From Pirellulales bacterium (lineage in GTDB: Bacteria > Planctomycetota > Planctomycetia > Pirellulales > JAEUIK01), in the NCBI GenBank assembly GCA_019636335.1, contig JAHBXR010000001.1:486712-550711 (forward strand): a DNA stretch of 64,000 nt, read 5' to 3'. The notes under the pieces are model-generated. The model saw only the letters and a program-made list of their open reading frames with translations, did no database searches and was not told the DNA's origin. Shown piece after piece: positions 19,801 to 27,900 of the stretch. The stretch's first letter is position 1; the number at the start of each line of letters is the position of its first letter. Both the position numbers and the translations under genes were made by a program.

Positions 19801-22712
19801 AAACAGAGGTACGTAAAGGGGCTCTGCAGCGTATCGCACCCGCCGCAGACGACCATGTCGCTCGTGCGCTCGACCAACTCGCGGCAGGCGAGATAGATCG
19901 CGGCCAGCGACGACGCGCACGCGGCATCGACCGTGAAGTTCACGCCGCCGAAGTCGAAACGATTCGCCACGCGTCCGGCAACCACGTTCATGAGGATGCC
20001 GGCGAAGCTGTCTTCGGACCAGGTGGGGAGCGCGTCGAGCACCGCGGGGCTGGAGTTTTCGGCGATCTGCGGCATCATTGCCCGCACGGCGTAGCCAGTG
20101 CCAAGCTCGGCAATGCCTCCCCCCGCGCCAAAGATGACGCTGGTGCGCTCTTTGTGAGGGTTCTCGCGATCGTAACTCGCGTCGCGAAGCGCGCGATCGA
20201 CGAGCACCAGCGTGAGCAACTGCATGGGCTCGATCTGACGAAGGGCCGCCGGCGGGACGCCATAGCGCAGCGGATCGAACTCGACGTCGTCGAGAAAGCC
20301 ACCCCAACGGCTGTAGATCTTGTCTTCGGCCGAGCGGTCGGCATCGAACCAGCGTTCCCATTCGAAGCGGTCGCGCGGAATCTCGCGGACGACATCGCGC
20401 CGCTCGATCACGTTGCGCCAGTAGGAAACCAGGTCTTCGGCGCCGGGAAAGAGGCACGACATGCCGACGATCGCGATGTCGAGCGTCGGCGGAGCGTCGG
20501 CCGTGGGGGCCACCTGGTGCGGTTCCTCTCGTTCGCCCGCGGCCAGGAGTCGCTGGGCGCCTAGGCAAACGTCCTCGTGCAGTTCGCGACAGGTGGAGCG
20601 GTGATCGCGCAGCGCCGCCAACTGGCCGATCATGTACATTCCCTCGCGCCGCTGCTCGTCGGGCGGAAGGTGCGCGTAGGGACTCTCGCCGGGGGGAGGA
20701 GACGTTTTGCGTGCGACCCCCTTCGAGGCGATCCGCAAACGGCCGAGATTCATTTGCTCGAGCTCTTCGCGAATGCGTTCGGCGGGCACCGCCTCTTGCT
20801 TGAGACGGCGTTTCTCGGTCAGGAAGGCGTCGTAAAACTCCGTCCGAGCGCAGCGTGTCGCATGGCCGGGGCCCGTCTCGAGCAGGACCGTTTGATCGGT
20901 CTGGATGGCTGCTTGTTGAAAGCCTTCGACGATGGCCCCCGAGGCGACAATTTCGTGCGTGAACAGGTAGGCAGTTCCCAGCAGTACGCCCACCTTCATG
21001 CCGCGCTCGATGAGCGATTCGGCCAGCACCGAGACCATGGCCGCACTGAGCCCATCGTGGATACCACCGGCAAAGAGTACGTGAACGTCCGCGGCCTGCT
21101 GGGGGGACAAGGGGGCGTCGAGCAGCACCTGGATCATGCTCTCCCACAGCACAAAGCTGCTGCGCGGACCGACGTGTCCCCCGCATTCGCGTCCCTCGAA
21201 GACGAAGCGCCGTGCCCCTTCGGAGAGGAACATCGACAACATGCCGGGGGAGGGGACGTGCAGATAGGTGGTGATGCCGCGGGCCTCGAGCGAGGCGGCC
21301 TGGTCGGGGCGCCCCCCGGCGATCACCGCGAAGGGAGGACGCACCTCTTCGATAACGGCGAATTGCCGCGCCCGCAGATCACGATCGACGAAGCCCAGGA
21401 CGCCCACGCCCCAGGGAAGCGGACCGAGCAGATCACGGGTCGCTTCGAGCAATTTGCGAACCTGCTCGGGGGACATGAGTGCCAGGGCGAGAAATGGCAG
21501 GCCCCCCGCCTCGGCAACCGCCTGGGCGAACTCCGGCACGTCGCTGACGCGCGTCATCGGCCCTTGCACGACGGGGAACTCCGTCCCATGCGATTCGGCC
21601 AGCGGGTTGCCAGGACGCACAGCCGATTGACGCCGCGCTGCCGTGACCGACTTGCGCAAATCGCGGCGCAGCATGCGCAACGCCTGGCCAATCGATTGCA
21701 CTTCACGCGACCAGGAAACTGCCAAGGCGGCATCTTGACCGATGGCCCAGATACGTTCCCGCTCGGACCGTTGGCTGAGCCCGACGGCGATGGCCTGCTG
21801 CCACTCGTGGGCGGCGCCCGCCACGTCGGCCTGCGACGATGGCGCGGCCAAGAGGCGATCGGCCACCCCCTCGAGCGTCGCAGCGGCGGTGTAGCCGGGC
21901 TGCGAAAAGAGCCTGAATTGGCCCCCGGCTGGGCTTTCGAGCGCCACGGTCTCGCTGCCATCGATCTGCGCGAGACGCCGCCGAAACGGGGCGGGGATTG
22001 GTGATTCGCTCGTCAGGGCGAGTTGCCAGTCGAGCACGACGCCGTGCGCGCCGGCCACAAACGCCGCGGCCACCGTTCGGCGGCCGATCCCCCCCCAAAC
22101 CACGATGGGGAGTTGCTGCCGCGCGAGCAGGCGTTGTAGCAAGATCAGGCTCGTCTCGTCACCGACGCAGCCGCCCGACTCGTGCCCCTTGGCCAGCAGC
22201 AAATCGATCCCGTGCTCGGCGGCCCAGTGAGCCTGCTGCTCGCACGAGACGACCATGCCCACGCGCGACGCGACTTCCCGGGCTTGGTCGAGACAGGGGC
22301 ACAGGCGATCCGCCGCCTCGGGACCGAGATTCGCTCCATAGGGGTAAGGTGCGACGACGACGAGATCACAGGAACCAATCGCGGCGAGAGCATCGTGGGC
22401 AAGATGTTCATCGCTCGCGTCGAGGATCAGGCCAACCCGACCGTCGGTGGCCGAGCGCAATCGAGCCGCCTCGCGACGGACAAGCTCGCCGTCGCGACAG
22501 AAACTGAGATCGAGCAACCCCACGCCACCGGCGCGTGCCGCGGCAATAGCCGGCCCCGCATCGCAAAGTCCGAGCGGATTGGCGACGTAGAAGTCGAAGT
22601 TTTCGAGAGTCGGGCGGAACGATCTGACGGAGTTTTCCGAGTGAACGACAGGCTCGGCTTGTTGGCCGTCACCAGGCGAGCCCGCGTTTGCACGACGCGC
22701 TGTCACGTACAC
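13878..22712 (-). CDS. Megasynthase 1: NMO-NMO-KS-AT-ACP-ACP-KR-DH
   Basis: A 2944-residue protein. Two TIM-barrel domains resembling nitronate monooxygenase/PfaD-type enoyl reductases come first (about 35-290 with GHESGGCVG, and about 375-665 with VVQGPMTR and GGHVGPRSS). Then follow a ketosynthase (about 742-1165; Cys near 931 in VDAACASSLA, EAHGTGT, GSVKSMMGHT) and an acyltransferase (about 1305-1590; PGQGSQF, GHSYGE). Two ACPs have LEADLGIDSIKRVEI near 1908 and 2028. A ketoreductase (about 2185-2580) has LLAGGARGITAQ and YAAANE. A dehydratase (about 2670-2930) has GDHVIDGRAVLP and a second-half Asp in VVIDACPQ. The set is fully reducing, so a fatty-acid-like or polyene chain is the expected product type, as in PUFA synthases. 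No thioesterase is visible. It is the first gene of the operon; the start is the first ATG of the frame and has no clear Shine-Dalgarno site. Confidence 0.9.
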   Translation of the reverse strand: MYVTARRANAGSPGDGQQAEPVVHSENSVRSFRPTLENFDFYVANPLGLCDAGPAIAAARAGGVGLLDLSFCRDGELVRREAARLRSATDGRVGLILDASDEHLAHDALAAIGSCDLVVVAPYPYGANLGPEAADRLCPCLDQAREVASRVGMVVSCEQQAHWAAEHGIDLLLAKGHESGGCVGDETSLILLQRLLARQQLPIVVWGGIGRRTVAAAFVAGAHGVVLDWQLALTSESPIPAPFRRRLAQIDGSETVALESPAGGQFRLFSQPGYTAAATLEGVADRLLAAPSSQADVAGAAHEWQQAIAVGLSQRSERERIWAIGQDAALAVSWSREVQSIGQALRMLRRDLRKSVTAARRQSAVRPGNPLAESHGTEFPVVQGPMTRVSDVPEFAQAVAEAGGLPFLALALMSPEQVRKLLEATRDLLGPLPWGVGVLGFVDRDLRARQFAVIEEVRPPFAVIAGGRPDQAASLEARGITTYLHVPSPGMLSMFLSEGARRFVFEGRECGGHVGPRSSFVLWESMIQVLLDAPLSPQQAADVHVLFAGGIHDGLSAAMVSVLAESLIERGMKVGVLLGTAYLFTHEIVASGAIVEGFQQAAIQTDQTVLLETGPGHATRCARTEFYDAFLTEKRRLKQEAVPAERIREELEQMNLGRLRIASKGVARKTSPPPGESPYAHLPPDEQRREGMYMIGQLAALRDHRSTCRELHEDVCLGAQRLLAAGEREEPHQVAPTADAPPTLDIAIVGMSCLFPGAEDLVSYWRNVIERRDVVREIPRDRFEWERWFDADRSAEDKIYSRWGGFLDDVEFDPLRYGVPPAALRQIEPMQLLTLVLVDRALRDASYDRENPHKERTSVIFGAGGGIAELGTGYAVRAMMPQIAENSSPAVLDALPTWSEDSFAGILMNVVAGRVANRFDFGGVNFTVDAACASSLAAIYLACRELVERTSDMVVCGGCDTLQSPFTYLCFGTAGALSPTGRSRTFDSQSDGIAISEGLAAVVLKRREDAERDGDRIYAVIRAVAGGSDGRSKGMTAPRMEGQLRTLERAYAQARFNPATVGLFEAHGTGTVVGDQTECRALGRLLTLAGSAARQAAVGSVKSMMGHTKCTAGVAGVIKSALALYYRALPPTMHVERPNPEAGLVDGPLYVNSQLRPWIRSEHPRRAGISSFGFGGTNFHAVLEEYAAAATPTPPVARRFREAELFLLADSTPAGLARRAQGFAKQVRAAVEAGAEVDLPNLAFTWHARQASASGVYRAAVVAPNAEQLAVQLDVLAAHLSVATGAGPPALPPGVFYSSTPLADSGKIAFLYPGQGSQFVEMLRDLALDFSDVNNAFARADGVLAGSYDRALSRYIFPPPTFDDDQRRLAAEELKATDVLQPALGVCDWALHRLLDSFGVRPEMVAGHSYGELVALCAAGTIDEEQLYRLSLARGRAIADLAREGEGRELGQMLAVRGSAEQVAQAIGDVAEVWLANLNSPRQTIVSGTAAGLAEAARRCDAARLATTPIPVACAFHSPLMDPARERFATDLAACDFAPPQLATFSNATATPYPGEAAAVRELLMQHLTGQVRFADEIEAMYAAGARIFVEAGPGRVLSRLVAEILGDRPHVAVATQLSNRAGYSEWLAALAEIYAQGVPVDAERLYAGRQVELIDLASLASQVQRAPAPHVWLVNGGYARPSSEPPRVLQPRARLVDLHATVTETTVPVMQKPTPESVSATQTPTPAPVPPPAPYMVAPANMPAHVVAGAVPATTAGPVVSSPASLSVPPEALADFQDTMRMFLRTQESVLSAMFGGGAMPAPAESQTYVSVAAVAPPAFAPLPPSGERAASVPVAAPPATPAPQPEPAPVIAAPLPVAPPAATPATPLPMAADLPQLLVDIASDRTGYPADMLPMEANLEADLGIDSIKRVEIIGAFRRAAVPQVEEPPAWFMERVSGAATLRDILAGVEQLAQETQGNTPATAVQEKLQESLVVVQGHDGASAHDESKSPEELTTLLVGVVSERTGYPADMLDLEANLEADLGIDSIKRVEIIGAFRRAAVPAVKDPPSWFMEQMSGATSLRTIVEGVVRLSSSGSATVAAKAAPATTPTRTAAPTAPAALHSNGNGTNGHSHAPRERSATCPRCVVTSVEVPFDADGGLALPPGLVLITDDGQGLAAQLAHEIAQRGGRAEILPGDTLASREAAESDVAELRRRHGQIGALLHLAPLAAAPEFPALERGDWNNFYRREVRGLLFLLQALAPELSSNDSAGFPVLAASLGAGDFNTPGDATRPWRGGLAGMLKTAAKEWPTASFRTVDYDAAPDVASLVRELLAAGPVEIGYRQGKRLTPRPLHRELTEEGTSPPTLTLDRSHVVLLAGGARGITAQMAREIAHATQATLILVGRSPMPAEHEDPATAGATDATALRQALLAQLRAAGGTVSPRDVEHRLRRLLADREIRETLNELRAQGSRAEYIECDVRDRAAFAKALADCRARHGRLDVVVHGAGVIEDRLIRDKATDSFDAVVSTKIDPLLTIVGELDAAHVGALVLFSSVAGFFGNAGQCDYAAANEILNRVARRLNDVWPGRVVALNWGPWAGAGMVTPEVARQFAARGVNMIAPAAGSHAAVRELLFGPRHDCAVIYGAGPWVDQDQATLDLTPAEVIEASTPLLAAGRVRRLEDGGIEAELTLDVAELPLLGDHVIDGRAVLPAALALELMAEAAQAAAPTGWQVTHVEDVRMFAGIVFQTPERKLVVEATPLSRDDRAGQWRVRIFDAAQRKRPHYQSTVRISLDRPMPPPAPQLARIGTRFPLDTVTEAYDRWLFHGPLFRAIAELPGLDISGVDAIFQPSSPRQCLGRESAPSWLIDPVVIDACPQLAMLWSRATFDTSPLPNRVAVYHRFGPLSGGRLEALFRLDPSTNESAYKADVWLLRDGQVVGLLQGLEGAGTAALNRIAGSVSR

Positions 22713-23290
22713 CTATCCACCGGCGCAACGCCGAAGAAGACAACGGATGAATCCAAACCGCGGCTTGCCCCACTTCTTCTCTTTGCCCCGCGCACAGCGA
22801 ACCATGCGCAGGGAAGTTGCCTCTTCGACCGGCGCAGGTCGATGCTGAGCGGTGCAGGGGAGTTGCGTACCGATCGCTCGGCAGGAGAGCGAATCTTCAG
22901 GTGCGTGAGAGAGCGACCTCGATCGCTCCCAAATGATCGCCAGAACGACGCGCGCCACCGCGACGTATCCGTATTCGATCGCGTCCTCGGCCTCATACCA
23001 ATCGGGCAATATGCGAATTGAATATCGCCCGATCATTGCAGCATCGACATCAGGAAACCAGCATAGTCGACATTGCCCGGAAAGCAACATTTTCGTGGGT
23101 TTTTGCGGCATTCTTCACGGTTCTACACATGCTGGTGACGCAACCCGTCCACGGCTCTATCGGCGAAATGACCGTTCTTTCCGCAGCGCGGCGCTATTCT
23201 GGCGTTGTCGACGTCGTGTATGCTGAGCGGCATCGCGGTGATGCCGTCGCGGCAGCCCCCCCGAGTGGATCGCAACCCGAAGATGACGTC
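22713..23290. other. Intergenic region between divergent genes
   Basis: About 580 bp with no convincing gene. It must hold the promoter of the leftward megasynthase operon and of the rightward esterase. The one clear structure is the near-perfect dyad at 23001-23033 with a third matching half-site at 23072-23079. The esterase frame stays open upstream to 23018, but that extension shows no domain. Confidence 0.6.
23001..23033. promoter_or_regulatory. 12-bp inverted repeat, possible operator
   Basis: ATCGGGCAATAT and ATATCGCCCGAT are inverted copies that match at 11 of 12 positions, with 9 bases between them. The half-site core ATTGCCCG recurs at 23072-23079. The place between divergent genes fits a regulator site; a hairpin in the esterase leader is the other option. 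No regulator gene is visible in the window. Confidence 0.45.
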
Positions 23291-24331
23291 ATGCCGGGCT
23301 ACGCTCGCTCCGACTACGATGCCGAGGCGACTCGCCGGCGCAGCTTGCCCTGGCGTGCCGCCATTTTCATCATCGCCGTCGCCTGCTCCGGGGTCTTGGG
23401 CCTGGCGCTGTTGCGACACTCCCGACTTCAGGCCGAGGCCTCGATCTTGAATCGCGACGTTGAACATCAATTGCGCCACGGCGACCGCGACCGCTACTAC
23501 TACGTCCACGTGCCCGAAGGGCACGATGGCACGCAGCCGCTGCCGGTCGTGTTGAACTTTCATGGGGGGGGTGGCAACGCCGACGCGGCGCGGCGCCAAT
23601 CTCGCATGAATGAGGTGGCAGACCGACACGGCTTCCTGGTCGTCTACCCGGAGGGGAGCGGCCGGCTGCGTCACAAATTGCTCACGTGGAACGCCGGCTC
23701 GTGCTGCGCTTACGCGGTCGACAAGCAGATCGATGACGTGGGTTTCGTCGCCGCGCTGCTCGATGATTTGAGCAAGCAATACTCCCTCGATGCTCGCCGG
23801 ATTTATGCCACCGGGATCAGCAATGGCGCGATGCTGGCCTATCGTCTGGCGTGCGAACTGCCGGATCGCATCACGGCGATTTCCCCGGTCGCGGGCACCC
23901 TGGGGGTAGACGGCCCGGTACCAGATCGTGGCGTGCCCGTCCTTCACTTTCACGGCCGGCAGGACAGAAATGTCCCATTTTCAGGCGGTTTTGGACCCAA
24001 CGGCCTGCTGAAGGTGGACCACCGCTCCGTACCCGACACGATCGCCTGGTGGTGTCGGGCGAATCAATGCGACGTCGAGCGTCCCGAAGTGCAGGAGAGC
24101 TCCGACGTCGTGATTCGAAGGTATCTGCCCCGCGCGGACGCCGGCGCGAAGGGCGCGCCGGTGGAACTGTACGAGCTCACCGATGGGGGGCACACCTGGC
24201 CTGGCGGCGCCGACATTACGGCGGGGCTGGGCACCGGTAAACTGGTGACGAACGTCGACGCGAGCGAGCTGATGTGGCAGTTCTTTCAGCAGTTCTCCTT
24301 GCCGGCGAAGGAACGCGCCTCAGCGGAGTAA
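23291..24331 (+). CDS. PHB-depolymerase/feruloyl-esterase-like hydrolase, membrane anchored
   Basis: An alpha/beta hydrolase of the LpqC/polyhydroxybutyrate depolymerase group (346 residues from this start), expected to hydrolyse ester bonds outside the cytoplasm. One transmembrane segment at about 22-41 (AAIFIIAVACSGVLGLALL) acts as an N-terminal anchor or uncleaved signal. The oxyanion region is NFHGGGGNAD, the nucleophile is S177 in GISNGAM, the acid is in HGRQDRNVPF and the His is in GGHTWPGG. Two cysteines lie in WNAGSCCAY. I chose the ATG at 23291 because the domain content begins there; the frame is open back to 23018 with no recognisable sequence. It is divergent from the megasynthase operon. 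Whether it acts on a product of that operon is unknown. Confidence 0.8.
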   Translation: MPGYARSDYDAEATRRRSLPWRAAIFIIAVACSGVLGLALLRHSRLQAEASILNRDVEHQLRHGDRDRYYYVHVPEGHDGTQPLPVVLNFHGGGGNADAARRQSRMNEVADRHGFLVVYPEGSGRLRHKLLTWNAGSCCAYAVDKQIDDVGFVAALLDDLSKQYSLDARRIYATGISNGAMLAYRLACELPDRITAISPVAGTLGVDGPVPDRGVPVLHFHGRQDRNVPFSGGFGPNGLLKVDHRSVPDTIAWWCRANQCDVERPEVQESSDVVIRRYLPRADAGAKGAPVELYELTDGGHTWPGGADITAGLGTGKLVTNVDASELMWQFFQQFSLPAKERASAE

Positions 24332-24910
24332 GGAACCGGTGGCGACGCGCCGCCCTATTGAAGCGTCCTCCTCGGGGGCACTCCCTCAGGTTGGGGACAC
24401 TGTTAAGTTTGACAGAAAAACCTTGCTCTGTTTGCAGTTCCGCTCCATAATGTCGCCGATCTGGTTAGGTTCCGATTCTAGCGGTCGTGCGTGTTGTCAT
24501 GCCTCGGTGGGGACGTTGAGGTAGCGGAAGCCCCGTTCGGTGTTTCCCAAGCCAAAAACGTTGTGCAGGCCTTGGAGCGCACTCGTTTCACAAGACCGGT
24601 ATTTGTACTGCTGGTTCTTCCTTGGTGAACATTGTCGTGCTGCGCTGCGGGGAAAGAGAGCATTCAACCAGAGCGGCGTGAAACGGGTTGTTGCTTGTCA
24701 GACTGCGCGCCTTGTGTCCCTACTGCCGACAACACGATCGCGTCTTATCGCGAAGCGCACCGAGCCTTGCCCGGGCGTATTCCCATGCTCATGTCGTTGC
24801 GACGTGCGCCGATGACATGAAACTGCTCCGTCTACCGCCACGACGCTACCGAACTCGCCGTACTTAGGAATTGCGAAATAGGACTTCCGATATCCCGAGG
24901 CGCTTTCTCC
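24332..24910. other. Gene-poor intergenic region
   Basis: About 580 bp with no gene I can support. On the minus strand at 24496-24618 there is a frame ending ERGFRYLNVPTEA and a stop, which reads like a worn C-terminal remnant but has no start. The stretch around 24391-24415 (GGGGACACTGTTAAG, then TTGACAG) resembles sequence often found next to transposon debris, but this is weak. Confidence 0.4.
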
Positions 24911-27900
24911 ATGACTTTCGATTCCCTCCGTTCGCTTCGTTTGGCCAATCGATCCAGTCGTTTCTGGCGCTGGGGAGCTGGCGCTACCTCGCGGCGCGAG
25001 CGGCGTGCGCTGCACCTCGATCCTCTGGAAGAACGTCGCTTGCTGGCGTTGAGCTACACTTTGACGCCCTTGGGCGATTTGCCCGCGGGGGCGTTCTTCA
25101 GTTGGGCCGACGGCATCAACAACGGGCTCGACATCGTCGGCGGCGGAAGCGGCTCGTCAGGCTTTCGTGTCGCGGATTTCGATTCCGTGGCACACACCGT
25201 GACCGATCTCGGCGCGCTGCCCGGAAAGTCGGCGGCGACCGCGACGGATGTATCGAGCGATGGTTGGATCACGGGGCGCAGCGGTAGTTCGACATTCCGT
25301 CCCGATATTTACACGAGTACGCCGCTCGACAATTCGACCGCGCTGGGTACGAGCGCGAATGGCGATCGAGCATTTCTTTACAACCCGAATACCCAAAGCT
25401 TTACGGATCTCGGCGTGTTGAGTGGTTGGAGCGCCGGCATGGCGATCAACTCGTCGCACCAGGTAACCGGGGCCAGCGGCGGCGGTGCGCAACAACACGC
25501 CTTTCTGTGGGGGGACGCGAATCGCAACGAAGTGCAGCAGATTTCGTTCTCGGGGACGGCGCCAACGAGCGGCACCTTCAAGCTCACCTTCTCGGGACAG
25601 ACCACCGCGGCTATTGCGTACAACGCCAGCGCCGCCACCGTGCAGGCCGCCCTGGCCGCGCTATCGACCATCGGCGCTGGCAACGTGAGCGTCACGGGCG
25701 GACCTGGCCCCGCCGCTCCCTGGACGATCACCTTCCAGGGAGCCCGCGCCAATCACAATATGCCGCCGGTCTATTCACTGGCGGAGAACAACACGATCAA
25801 CTCCGGCGCCGTGACGTCGACCACCATCACGCAAGGCTCGCGGGCTGGCATGCTCGACCTCGGCGATCTGCCGGGGGGGCAGAATATCAGCGCAGGGCTG
25901 GGAATGAACAATCATGGCATGGTCGTGGGACGCAGCTACCGCGCGACCGGGGTGCTCGATCCGCCGAACACGCCGGGGGGAGACTGGGTCAGCCAGCAGC
26001 ACATCGGGGCGTTCGTGTGGGATCCGATCAACGGAATGCGGCCGTTGGTCCAGGACCAACCGGTTGTGCCAGACGATCCCGAGAATTTTCCGGTTTTCTC
26101 CAACCAGCCCGCGCATCAATTCAGTTCCGCGAACGACATCAACGATCTGCTCCTCGTCGCGGGCGAGCAGTTGACGATGGCGATCGATCTGGCCACGGGA
26201 GACGATATTCCCCAGGGAATCATCGCGGGCGTCTGGAATCTCAATAAGTCGACCAGCGACCCGAACTACTTCATCCCGATTCTGCCGATCAAGGAAGGGG
26301 GCGTGCAGTCGAAGTTCAGCCGCGCGCTGGCGATCAACGAGTTTCTCACCGTCGTCGGCACGGCCCAGATGCCGATCTCGCTGCAGCAACGGGCCTGGGT
26401 GTTCTTGCCCTCTCACTCGTTTCCGAATCCCGATGCGCTGCCCGTGGCCATCGACCTGAACACAGTGGTCGATTCCTCGGGCGCCGGCTGGATTCTGCAA
26501 TATGCCACCGACGTGAACGACCACGGGCAGATCGTGGGGTACGGCCGCAACCCGAGTGGGCAGACCGAGGCCTTCTTGCTGACGCCCAAGAACGACGCCC
26601 CTGTGATTACGACGCCGATCCTGTCGGAGATCTACGAAGGGGGGCCGGCGCTCTCGTGGACGGTGCAAGCGACCGACGCGAACGCCGGAGATATTCTTAC
26701 CTTCTCGCTCGATGAGGCCGCCCTGGCGGCGGGCATGACGATCACGCAGATCAATGCCACGACGGCGACGGTCACCTGGTTGCCGACGATCAGCTCGCCC
26801 AGCGAGTTTTCGTTTGTGGTGACCGTGCAGGACGACGGCTTCGCTCTCAAGAAGGACACGCGCACTGGTCACGTTGGCATTCGGCGTCCGACGATGTTCT
26901 CGGACGACTTCGAGAACCCGACGCTGCGACCGGAATGGCTCGTCTTCAATTACGGCGACGGTCGCGCGAGTCTGAATTCGGCGCATTCCGTCGGGTCGGG
27001 CACGCGGTCTTTCATGTTCGATTCGAGTGCGGCCAACGCCGGCAAGGATCTCAACGAGTTGGTGCTGCCGATCAACATGTCGTCGGTCGGCAATGCCGCT
27101 ACCGGCGCGACCGCGATCCTGACCTTCTACCAGAGGGAAGGCGAGCTCGGTTCCCTGACGGTGGGAGAGGCCTACGATGCGCTGCCGACGGGCTCGCATC
27201 TGCTGGGCGCGCTGGGGGACGGCGTCTCGATCAGCAGCGACGGCATCAACTATTATGAACTGCGCGACGTCGTGAATTCTCCCTTCCCGTTCAGTCGCGA
27301 AGGGGACGGTCTGTGGCAGTTGTTCGAGTTCGACCTTGGTGCGGAAATCAATCGCATCAATGCGCAATATCCTGGCGCAAACTTATCGTTCAATGCGAAC
27401 TTCCGCATCAAGTGGTCGCAGTACGACGACCAGTCCTTCCCCACGGAAGGATTCGCCATTGACGACGTGAAAATCTACAAGAATGCGCAGTTTCTCACGT
27501 CGAACATGACGCCCAATGTGTTTCACCGTGTGAACACCGGCGACTCCGAAGAACTGTATCGCGTGGCCTTCTTCGGCAATGTCGGGCCGAACACGCCGAT
27601 CCTGGTATCGGTCCATGGTGGCGAGCGCGAGATTCTCCCCCACACGGTCAACTGGGCCCGTTACGTGGCCGATCCGACCAATGGTGTCGATGGCCTGATC
27701 GTCGTGGCTCCTTATTATCGTTCGGGAGGGAAGTACGAGGGATACGGCACGCTCGCCTGGAATCCGCAAGACGACAGCGCGCTCGACGAATCGTTGCTCG
27801 AGTTTCTCGATACTTTGACGACGATCACGGGCGTCGGAGACGACAGCCAACTTTACATGTTCGGTTTCTCGCGCGGATCGCACTTCGTCGAGGCCTTCGC

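Noticed and set aside
13842..22004. Long open frames on the plus strand opposite the megasynthase genes (470-710 codons each)
   Set aside because: They mirror the codon pattern of the GC-rich real genes, show no domain motif and lie fully antisense to proteins with clear active sites.
24409..24451. TTGACA followed by CATAAT as a promoter
   Set aside because: The spacing is 31 bp, far from the normal 16-18, and no gene start follows closely.
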